The position numbers and the translations under genes are program-made. From Bythopirellula sp041737835 (GTDB lineage: Bacteria; Planctomycetota; Planctomycetia; Pirellulales; Lacipirellulaceae), in NCBI GenBank assembly GCA_041737835.1, contig JBGSQY010000004.1: a stretch of DNA of 64,000 nucleotides. The stretch is one strand, 5' to 3'. This document shows, one piece after another, positions 1-6,496 of this stretch (the first letter of the stretch is position 1; every line of letters begins with the position of its first letter). The notes beneath the pieces are model-generated. The model did not search any database and was not told where the DNA came from. It was given only the letters and a program-made list of their open reading frames with translations.

Positions 1-240
1 GTGATGAACTCGGTACGTCAATGCGGCGAGAAATTCCGCATGCGTCACTGAGGCGAGGAATTGCCGGCGGTCATACGGAAGCGAGGCGAGGGGGGATACG
101 GCACTGGGGCGAGGAATGTACGTCACTTCGGCGAGCTTTCCACCGCCGCATACGGAAGCGAGGCGAGGAATTTCGCGGCAAGTCCGCGAAGTGACAACGC
201 AAATCGCCCCATAACATCTTTGTTTAACTCTATAAGGAGA
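1..240. repeat. Iteron-like repeat region, putative plasmid-type origin
   Basis: The hexamer GGCGAG occurs six times in the same direction, at 25, 52, 85, 108, 130 and 162, spaced 22 to 33 bases. Most copies extend to GGCGAGGAAT-like forms. A 20-base identical stretch, CATACGGAAGCGAGGCGAGG, is found at 72-91 and 149-168. An AT-richer stretch follows (about 185-270), then the replication initiator gene. Direct repeats plus an AT-rich segment just before a rep gene is the usual layout of an iteron-controlled origin. That function is inferred; spacing is not strictly regular, and no DnaA box was identified. Confidence 0.5.
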
Positions 241-241
241 C

Positions 242-269
242 AACAACACGCTGTTGTTTCTTTTTTTTG
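242..269 (+). terminator. Hairpin and T-run in the rep leader
   Basis: The arms AACAACA and TGTTGTT surround a CGC loop and are followed by an eight-T run, only about ten bases before the GTG start of the replication initiator. On the plus strand this is the form of an intrinsic terminator. It could stop transcription entering from the left or act as an attenuator for rep expression. Confidence 0.5.
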
Positions 270-279
270 AAAAGGACAT

Positions 280-1689
280 GTGAAGCAGCGACCAGCATCG
301 AGAAAAGACAACCACGTCCCTCTGGCCGAGTTCGTCCGGGGGACGGACGAGAACAACCTTGCCGAGTTCCCTTTGGCTTTGCTTTCGGATACGGCTTCGC
401 CGCATCAGCGAACGCTCGAATTCGAGGACACCGTCAACGACTGGAAGACAGGACAGCAAGTCACGCGTCGCGTCTGCGTTACCGGCAGCGAGAAGTATGG
501 CTTGCCGACGGCCAAGGACGACCAAGTTCTTGCCGCCCTTTTGCAGCTCACTGGCATCGCCAACAATTTCACCAATCCCGAGGTAACATTCACGAAGCAT
601 CAAGTCATTCAGCTGCTGGGCTGGGATAATTCCGGTTGGGCTTACGACCGAGTCGAGGAATCGCTCCATCGGTGGAAAGCCGTGTCGGTCCATTATTGGA
701 ACGCGTGGAGGGACCACAAGAACGGGACTTGGACCGATACCGAAGCCGTCGGCATCATCGAGTACTTCAAGATTGCGGATGGGCGACGCCATCGAGCGTC
801 GTCCGAGCAAGCAGCTCAGTCCCGCTTCGTCTGGAATCGCGAGCTGTTCAAGTCGTTCCAAGCCGGCTACTTGAAGCCGCTCGACTTCGGATTCTATCGC
901 TCGCTGAAACGACCAGCGGCCCAGCGTGCTTACCGCTTTCTCGACAAGCGATTCTATCATCAACCCGAGTGGGAGTTTGACCTGCGGACGTTCGCTTGCG
1001 AGAAGCTCGGCTTCAGCCGCAACTACGACACGGGCCAACTGAAAGCCCGCTTGACCCCGGCGATGGTAGAGCTTGAGCGGGCCGGTTACATCAAGCCAGT
1101 CTCGTTCCGCAAGATACGACCGAAGACCTGGACCGTCTCGGTCTCGCAGAACCTCGCGAAACAGCCGACCCCTCCAGCTAAGTCGCTTGATTCGTCGTCG
1201 CTAACCCAGCGACTCGTAGAGAGGGGCGTGGCGAAGTTGACGGCGGGTTCCCTCAGCAAAGATTATCCAGCCGCACGAATCGAGGAGAAGCTCGCTATCT
1301 TCGATTGGTTAGTTACCCGTCGCGACAAACGCGTCTCGACCAATGCCCCGGGGTTTTTGGTCGCGGCGATACGCAAGGACTACGCGGCTCCGAAGGACTT
1401 CAGGAAATCGAAGCCCCCCAAGTCGCCTTCGCGAGCAACGGAAACGAATCGGAACGAATCCGTCAGCGGAGTTGAGTCCGATGGCATCGTCGAGGCCTAC
1501 CTTGGCACTCTGACCGCCGAGCAGCACGCCGAGTTGGAAGCTGCGGCTGTCGCAGCCGCCGACCCGTTGACCGCGGAAGGATATCGACGGACGAAGAAAA
1601 CCGGCGGTCCGACGTTCGCAGCTTACCAGAGAATGGTCATAGCAAAGCACTTTGGCCGGATAAGCTCGACCGAATCGAAGCCATCATAG
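280..1689 (+). CDS. Plasmid-type replication initiator (RPA family)
   Basis: The 469-residue protein resembles the 'replication initiator protein A' family of plasmids and integrated elements. Recognisable blocks are NLAEFPLALL (26-35), a SEKYGLPTAKDD block (70-81), a leucine-rich QLLGW segment (111-115) and YRFLDKRFYH (218-227) followed by EFDLRTFACEKLG (232-244), typical of the winged-helix DNA-binding core. The C-terminal 170 residues are less conserved and rich in basic and proline residues. The start is taken as GTG at 280 because AAAAGG lies seven bases upstream and the overlapping ATG at 278 is followed at once by TGA. It would bind the repeats just upstream and open the origin. Together with the integrase at 3207 it marks this as an integrated plasmid or IME-like element. 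The family assignment is by motif memory. Confidence 0.8.
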   Translation: MKQRPASRKDNHVPLAEFVRGTDENNLAEFPLALLSDTASPHQRTLEFEDTVNDWKTGQQVTRRVCVTGSEKYGLPTAKDDQVLAALLQLTGIANNFTNPEVTFTKHQVIQLLGWDNSGWAYDRVEESLHRWKAVSVHYWNAWRDHKNGTWTDTEAVGIIEYFKIADGRRHRASSEQAAQSRFVWNRELFKSFQAGYLKPLDFGFYRSLKRPAAQRAYRFLDKRFYHQPEWEFDLRTFACEKLGFSRNYDTGQLKARLTPAMVELERAGYIKPVSFRKIRPKTWTVSVSQNLAKQPTPPAKSLDSSSLTQRLVERGVAKLTAGSLSKDYPAARIEEKLAIFDWLVTRRDKRVSTNAPGFLVAAIRKDYAAPKDFRKSKPPKSPSRATETNRNESVSGVESDGIVEAYLGTLTAEQHAELEAAAVAAADPLTAEGYRRTKKTGGPTFAAYQRMVIAKHFGRISSTESKPS

Positions 1690-1843
1690 CTGCTCCGGCT
1701 TTAGCAGGGGTTCTGTGGCTTTGGCAGAGGAGCACTGGAGTGCGGCTGCGGTCGTGGCCTAACGAACATCCTGTACGTTGTGCTAGAATTGTGACAATAT
1801 CACAGAATCTTGTGCCGTACCGACGCCCGCTTGTTGAACAATC

Positions 1844-2677
1844 ATGCCCCGCAAAGTGAAACCCAAAACCACCGGACCAAAGACTCGCCCGCGGACTGGC
1901 GACGACCGGAAAAAAATAATCCAAGGCCGCGTAAACGAATTGTTGACTCGGGTCCGTGATGAATCCCCCGATGCTAAACGCGAGCTTGACGCAATCCTAA
2001 GTCAACTAGCTTCCATTGAAGCGAGTCATCACCGGCATCCTCCTAAGGACGACCTAGGTCGATTCAAGGCGATTGGGTTTTCTGACAAAGTTCGGCGTTT
2101 ATCGAGAACTGAACCGTCCGCAATCCCGCGTCCCGCCGACCTAGTTGATGTCTGCACAGTTGTAGCGGAGAACGGTTGGCATTTAATCGCTCCAACGGGA
2201 CGGCGGACGAATACTCTCGCCGAATTGGCTCACTTGCTGCGTCCGGTAGAAGGTAGCAACGTTGCGAATGACCATTCGAGCAAAGGCTCTCCAAAGGTTG
2301 CGCCGCCTCGAAAAAATCGCCATACTGATGGCAAGGTGGAAAATCGTACATCCGATAGGGCATTACTCGCAGAATCAGTCAAAGAATTGTCGGCTCGTCT
2401 AGAGGCCAGCCCCGCCGACCTGCAGTGGCTTTTGGAGAAGCTACCCTTAGAATGCAGAACAATCGCATCGGCATTCGAGCAATCCAACGAAGCTGCCGCG
2501 GTCAATTCATCCCAAGCCGCCGCTTTGCTCGGCAAGAAGCGAGCCGCTAGTTTGACCTCAGAGCATCAGCGTAATGCAGCGACGGCGAGGTCAGCGAAGC
2601 TATCCGCTAAGGAGAGGAGCGACATCGCAAAGGCAGCCGCCACTAAGCGCTGGAATAAGGAAAAGGACGGCAAATAA
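1844..2677 (+). CDS. Hypothetical element protein, basic C-terminus
   Basis: This 277-residue protein is not recognised. The N-terminus is lysine and arginine rich (about the first 25 residues). A central part near 85-130 has predicted helix and strand, and the C-terminal 60 residues are alanine, lysine and serine rich with a repeated pattern of the type A-x-x-A-A-A-x-K-R-W (ends AAATKRWN). Such tails occur in DNA-associated proteins, but no catalytic motif is visible. The gene lies between the replication initiator and the excisionase-like gene on the same strand. A regulatory or DNA-binding role for the element is a guess. Confidence 0.55.
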   Translation: MPRKVKPKTTGPKTRPRTGDDRKKIIQGRVNELLTRVRDESPDAKRELDAILSQLASIEASHHRHPPKDDLGRFKAIGFSDKVRRLSRTEPSAIPRPADLVDVCTVVAENGWHLIAPTGRRTNTLAELAHLLRPVEGSNVANDHSSKGSPKVAPPRKNRHTDGKVENRTSDRALLAESVKELSARLEASPADLQWLLEKLPLECRTIASAFEQSNEAAAVNSSQAAALLGKKRAASLTSEHQRNAATARSAKLSAKERSDIAKAAATKRWNKEKDGK

Positions 2678-2700
2678 AGCTGCACGTCAATTTTTTTCCA

Positions 2701-2726
2701 CATGCTTGCCACCGGTGGCACGCATG
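2701..2726. repeat. 26-base interrupted palindrome
   Basis: TGCCACCGGTGGCA is a perfect 14-base palindrome (2707-2720), flanked after one mismatched base on each side by CATGC and GCATG. It lies in the gap between the unknown element gene and the excisionase-like gene, after a seven-T run. A second small hairpin (CCCGG...CCGGG) follows near 2748-2763. It may be a protein-binding site or terminator; function is unknown. Confidence 0.5.
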
Positions 2727-2880
2727 TCTATACTTCGTATGGTAGGCCCGGTGCTTCCGGGCAAAGCTTACTTGCACTTCCTGACGCCACCGCCGGCAAT
2801 CGTCCTAGCGAGCGAGAACTTGGCATGGTCTGCAGTCTAACCGCCATCGGCGAATCTTGAGCAAGGGTAGGAGCAACACA

Positions 2881-3177
2881 ATGCGACAGTCTCAAAGCCG
2901 TGGCCAACTCGGCACATTCAGCGACGCCGGCAGCTTTCAGCGGGTAACCGGCACGCAGGCATCTCTTGTTGCAAAGCCTACTGATGAACGGGCGCTACTG
3001 CTGACCATCGAGGAAGTTTCTCGGCTCATCGGCCTCTCAGTTCGCCAGATTCAACGCTTGAAAAGCTTAGGCCAGTTCCCCAAAGAGGTCCGAATTGGCG
3101 GCAGCGTCCGCTGGCGACGCTCAGATATCGTGCAGTGGGTAGCGGACGGTTGCCCTAAGCTTGACAATCGCCGGTAG
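2881..3177 (+). CDS. Excisionase-like HTH protein (AlpA/HTH_17 type)
   Basis: This 98-residue protein has a C-terminal helix-turn-helix of the MerR/AlpA excisionase type: LLTIEEVSRLIGLSVRQIQRL, then FPKEVRIGGSVRWRRSDIVQW. The RIGGSVRWR turn and the W-V end are typical of small phage and island excisionases. The N-terminal 40 residues are polar and unlike the domain. A longer frame begins at a TTG (2857), but ATG 2881 has AGGAG seven bases upstream and is preferred. It ends 29 bases before the integrase, the usual neighbour; together they should control excision and integration. Which strand or site it binds cannot be read here. Confidence 0.75.
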   Translation: MRQSQSRGQLGTFSDAGSFQRVTGTQASLVAKPTDERALLLTIEEVSRLIGLSVRQIQRLKSLGQFPKEVRIGGSVRWRRSDIVQWVADGCPKLDNRR

Positions 3178-3206
3178 GGTTTCTTGTTGTCATTGGAGTC
3201 ATCGGC

Positions 3207-4586
3207 ATGGCGTCCGTTTTCAAATACAGTCGCGACGAGGGCAAGCGAGATGCTCCCTATTGGATTGAGTACCGTGACGAGTTTGGCAAACGCCGGCGGA
3301 AGAAGGGATACACCCGCAAGCGAGAAACTGAAGATAAGGCGGAGGAAATTGAACGCGAGGTTCGCCAAAGGAAGCTCGGGCTGATTGACCCCCACCAGCA
3401 AGCCTTACGGCACCATCGGTCTACGCAAATCGAAGCCCACCTCGCTGCCTACGAACTGCACCTGGACGGCGGCTCACGGACGGTCAAGCACAAGACGCTT
3501 ACCATGAGCCGGATTCGTAAGATAGTCGCCGAAGCGGGAATCCAGTCCCTCGACGACTTGCAGCCGGATAAAATCGACGCGTACCTCAATAAGCTTCGCA
3601 AGAAGAAATTAGGGCTTCGTACAATCAATCACTACGTGCAGGCAGTGCAAGGCTGGTGTCGCTGGCTCGTCAAGAATCGACGGCTATCGGTCAGTCCGCT
3701 AGACAGCCTGACAACCTACAACGCCGCCGTCGATGTCCGCCACAAACGGCGGGCTCTCACGGTCGGCGAGGTGACTCAACTCATCGCCTCGGCCCGGGAC
3801 AGTAGCCAGACGATTCAGGGGATGGGGCCCGAGAGCCGGGCTCGCCTTTATACAATGGCGTTTCTCACGGGCTTGCGTCGCAAGGAGCTGGCTAGCTTGA
3901 CGCCGAGCAGCTTTGACCTGAAATCGTCGCCGCCAACGTTGACGGTAGCGGCGGCTTGCTCGAAGCATCGCAAGACGGATGTACTGCCCTTGCACTCAGA
4001 ATTGGTTGAGTCACTACCGGGCTGGCTACGCGGTTTGAAGCCGAAAGACTTCCTGTTCCCGCGGCTCGCCAACCGGAAGACGTGGTTCATGGTCAAGAAG
4101 GACCTCGAACGGGTAGGCATCCCTTACGAAACGGCTGCCGGCATCGCCGATTTTCATGCGAGCGGTCGTCATACCTACGTGACGCAACTTCTCCGCAGCG
4201 GCGTCTCCTTGACCCAGGCACGCGAGCTCGCCCGGCACGGCGACATCAAGATGACGATGCGGTACACGCATATCGGTCTTGCCGACCAAGCGGAAGCACT
4301 GAAGTCCTTGCCGGGTACGACCCAATCCAGTCAGCAAATAGTCAGCACTCCCAGCCAACCGACATCAGATGACGTGTCGCGACATGGCACTGCTTGGCAC
4401 AAAACAGACAATGATGGCGAATTAGAATCGTCCGAGAAAACCAGAGGTTTTGACGCTCCCTGGCATAATGAGTCAGGGGATGGCGACTTGTGTCACCATC
4501 CCCTGCAAAGTGGAGGCGGCGGGAATCGAACCCGCGTCCCGAAGCATCTCCACGCAAGCATCTACGTGTGTGTTCGACTGGTTTAA
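3207..4586 (+). CDS. Tyrosine integrase with C-terminus inside ssrA
   Basis: The protein has 459 residues. An N-terminal Arm-like basic segment (1-60) and a SAM-like core-binding domain (70-170) precede the catalytic domain. Candidate catalytic residues are Arg224 (TGLRRKE), Lys253 or Lys256, His317 and Arg321 (FHASGRH), His344 (ARHGD) and Tyr353 (MRYTH). The spacing from His317 to Arg321 is one residue longer than the common HxxR. The tail after about residue 375 is polar. Its last 25 codons, from the serine before GGGGNRTRVP to the TAA at 4584-4586, are the antisense of the tmRNA 3' end, so the element is joined to ssrA here. The gene lies next to the attachment junction, the normal position for an integrase. 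Confidence 0.9.
   Translation: MASVFKYSRDEGKRDAPYWIEYRDEFGKRRRKKGYTRKRETEDKAEEIEREVRQRKLGLIDPHQQALRHHRSTQIEAHLAAYELHLDGGSRTVKHKTLTMSRIRKIVAEAGIQSLDDLQPDKIDAYLNKLRKKKLGLRTINHYVQAVQGWCRWLVKNRRLSVSPLDSLTTYNAAVDVRHKRRALTVGEVTQLIASARDSSQTIQGMGPESRARLYTMAFLTGLRRKELASLTPSSFDLKSSPPTLTVAAACSKHRKTDVLPLHSELVESLPGWLRGLKPKDFLFPRLANRKTWFMVKKDLERVGIPYETAAGIADFHASGRHTYVTQLLRSGVSLTQARELARHGDIKMTMRYTHIGLADQAEALKSLPGTTQSSQQIVSTPSQPTSDDVSRHGTAWHKTDNDGELESSEKTRGFDAPWHNESGDGDLCHHPLQSGGGGNRTRVPKHLHASIYVCVRLV
4511..4586. other. Attachment-site region: element-ssrA junction
   Basis: The 3' end of the tmRNA (discriminator base at 4511) is the boundary between element DNA on the left and chromosome on the right. Integrases of this kind recombine in the T-arm and acceptor region of tRNA or tmRNA genes, so the core is expected in roughly 4511-4550. 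A second copy of this sequence should mark the other end of the element. None is present at positions 1-4500, so the far end lies outside the window. Confidence 0.65.
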
Positions 4587-4744
4587 TTTCACGAGCAGGT
4601 CAATCAGTCGACCAACTTACCTGCTCGCTAACCAAGAACTTTGTTTAGCCGCGGGGATACTCGGTGGTGACCCGCGGCGGTTCGGATTTAGTGACGGACG
4701 TCCGGGCCAATCCGACTTCAGCCCCTAGTCCGGGCAGCCTTTAA

Positions 4745-4774
4745 TTAGGCAGCCAAAGCGTAATTGCTGTTAGC
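4745..4774 (-). other. tmRNA tag-peptide reading frame
   Basis: The resume codon is GCT, and the encoded tag is ANSNYALAA followed by TAA. It keeps the YALAA end recognised by ClpXP-type proteases, but is one residue shorter than the common ANDENYALAA and has ANS in place of ANDE. Confidence 0.85.
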
Positions 4775-4868
4775 AATTGACATTGTGATCAGCTTTTTAC
4801 GTGGCCCACTGATCAACCACGACACGCCACTTGCGCTTTGTCTACCCGGTCGAACCCTGTTCGCCCCC

Positions 4869-5506
4869 GTAGTGCGACCCCTGGTGAGGGCCGGCGTTTC
4901 CCGTGGGATGGGAAAACGCCAAAACGCGACAAGCCTTGTATTGTAGGTTGCCCAGAGGTCGGAGGCTAGGGAGGACCTTGGGACTGTAGGACCGTGGACT
5001 GTGGGACATTCTGTGGCTGACCTCTTCGAGGTCGGGATTTGGGGGCTTGGGGCTGGGAACATACGGGGCTGGTGCTGGTGGTTGGGTTCGACACTTGTAC
5101 TGGATGTTGTGGTTTTGCCTTTCGTAATGTGTGATTTTTCTGGGAAGAGGTCAGAAGCCGGAGATCGGAGGTCGGTGGCATTCTTCTTAATCTCTGACCT
5201 CTCACTTCTGGCCTCTGGCCTCTCATTTCATCTCTTCCAACTTGTCCAACTCTTCCAACTTGTCCGGGGCTATTTCGATTCTTTTCGATTGTGATTTTTT
5301 TAGTGAGTCGCAACGTCTGCGCGCAGTTTGGGTGCCACTGGCTGGCTTGTCCAGCAGTGTGTTTGTGGCACGGGCGTAGGCCGGAACGAGTAACGCGAGT
5401 TCCGGCATGGCGTACCAAAACAACTTCATTGCCGGAACTCGCTCCACTCGGTCCGGCCTACAAAAACTCCCCCCGCTTACGCGGGAGGCTCGCCGGTGTG
5501 TTCCCT
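4869..5506. repeat. Intergenic region with heptanucleotide-type repeats and inverted arms
   Basis: No gene is seen in this 640-base space between ssrA and the SGNH hydrolase. It holds degenerate 7-base arrays. Near 4951-4977 is AGAGGTCGGAGG-type sequence, and at 4972-5008 GGACTGT/GGACCGT units. A small palindrome GACCTCTTCGAGGTC lies near 5020-5036. A large inverted pair has a left arm at about 5144-5175 (GAGGTCAGAAGCC, GGAGGTCGG) and a right arm at 5192-5224 (CTGACCT, CTGGCCT, CTGGCCT). A 9-base tandem CCAACTTGT/CCAACTCTT is found near 5237-5265. At 5471-5486 is a hairpin CCCGC-TTAC-GCGGG whose flanks match one at 54723. The same arrays recur at 40.8, 48.8 and 50.5 kb. Confidence 0.7.
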
Positions 5507-5537
5507 TGGTCATTCGGTCATTGGACCTTGGTCATTT
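5507..5537. repeat. GGTCATT heptanucleotide repeat overlapping a gene end
   Basis: Units of the form TTGGTCA/TTCGGTCA/TTGGACC run across the 3' end of the SGNH hydrolase gene. The repeat supplies its last codons (GNDQGPMTE) and its stop. The same unit in the other orientation (GACCAAT) is found at 48769-48821. Confidence 0.7.
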
Positions 5538-6337
5538 CCCCACTTCATCACTTTTTCGATTTCTTTTTTCCATGGTGCGTAGCCGGCGGGGTTGAGGTGT
5601 AAGCCGTCGCCGGTGAACTCGGCTTTGAGTTCGCCCTTGTCGTCGATCATCAGCGCATGCAGGTCGAGGTAGTCGTAACCGAACTCCGCGGCCAGCTTTT
5701 TCAGTCGTTCATTAAAATCGAGCACGTTGGCATTATGCTTTGCGTAGCGGTCGCTGCAGGGCAACACCGATTGCACATACACGCGCACGCGCGGGGCCTC
5801 GGTTTTGATCCGCTCGAGAAGCTGCCGATACCCTTGCTCCATCACCTCCGGCTGTCGGCCCGAACCGAGGTCGTTGATGCCGATCATCAGAAACACGTCG
5901 GTCGCCGAGCAGTTGAAGACCGACTCATCCAGCCGCGCGAGAATCCCCCGCTTGTCGTCCTCGGGCAGGGCATTGCCGATGACGTCGCCGCCGATCCCCC
6001 GATTGAGCACCCTCCGCCCGGGCAACATCTTCGGCACGTCGAACCCCTCGGTAATACTGTCGCCCAGCAGGACAACGTTTTGAAACACCTCGTTCTGCTC
6101 ACGAAACGCACGGACCCGATTCGCATAGTGCATGCGAAAAATGGCGCCCAAATCGACCGGAGGTTCCGCGGGTTTCGCAGTCTCTGCGACGGGCGGATCG
6201 GCAGGTTTCGCAGACTCTGCGCCTGGTAGATCGGCTGGCTTTTTCTCTTTAGCCTGTGCGGTGCCGATTATCGCAAGCGCAACCGCGAACAGCAAAATGG
6301 TTTTCCAACCGACACCGCGAGAATAAGAAACGCCCAT
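5510..6337 (-). CDS. Secreted SGNH/GDSL-type hydrolase
   Basis: This 275-residue esterase or acetylhydrolase-like protein has a signal peptide (hydrophobic 11-27, ending AQA). A low-complexity linker with three KPAD/E-PP repeats (32-62) precedes the SGNH domain. Block I is GDSIT with nucleophile Ser94; block II is NRGIGGD with an oxyanion glycine near 114; block III is GIND with Asn155; block V is DGLHLN with Asp244 and His247. All four blocks are intact. Family members deacylate lipids or saccharides outside the cytoplasm; the substrate here is unknown. The last nine residues come from an intergenic repeat, suggesting the original C-terminus was altered. The gene stands alone. Confidence 0.85.
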   Translation of the reverse strand: MGVSYSRGVGWKTILLFAVALAIIGTAQAKEKKPADLPGAESAKPADPPVAETAKPAEPPVDLGAIFRMHYANRVRAFREQNEVFQNVVLLGDSITEGFDVPKMLPGRRVLNRGIGGDVIGNALPEDDKRGILARLDESVFNCSATDVFLMIGINDLGSGRQPEVMEQGYRQLLERIKTEAPRVRVYVQSVLPCSDRYAKHNANVLDFNERLKKLAAEFGYDYLDLHALMIDDKGELKAEFTGDGLHLNPAGYAPWKKEIEKVMKWGNDQGPMTE

Positions 6338-6496
6338 AGCTCTGCCCCCCTATGAATTTTCTGGCTGAAGGCTGAGAGCTAATCGCTAACAGCTTTTCCG
6401 CCCATTTTACAGGATTGCGCGGCCAAATTCGACGAGTATGTTGTGGGAGAAAAGCGGATATATTCCTTGCGGCTTTTTATGCCCTGACAGGATTAG

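Larger units (their letters stand above)
4511..4868 (-). ncRNA. ssrA: tmRNA (ssrA)
   Basis: This transfer-messenger RNA rescues stalled ribosomes. The 5' end GGGGGCG (4862-4868, minus strand) pairs with the 3' acceptor strand CGCCTCC at 4512-4518, with one G-U pair. The T-arm GGTTCGATTCCC sits next to the acceptor end, and the discriminator is A. The CCA end is not encoded, since CTT follows. The mature RNA would be 358 bases, a normal length. The tag frame starts at a GCT resume codon (4772-4774) and gives ANSNYALAA, then TAA at 4745-4747. The AGTTCGACTGG-like GACTGGTTT stretch of the 3' region is also clear. The integrated element lies directly beyond its 3' end and preserves the gene. Confidence 0.95.

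Noticed and set aside
1..4500. Second copy of the ssrA 3' end marking the other end of the element
   Set aside because: No match to the GGCGGCGGGAATCGAACC-type sequence was found in this stretch; the element must extend beyond the window.
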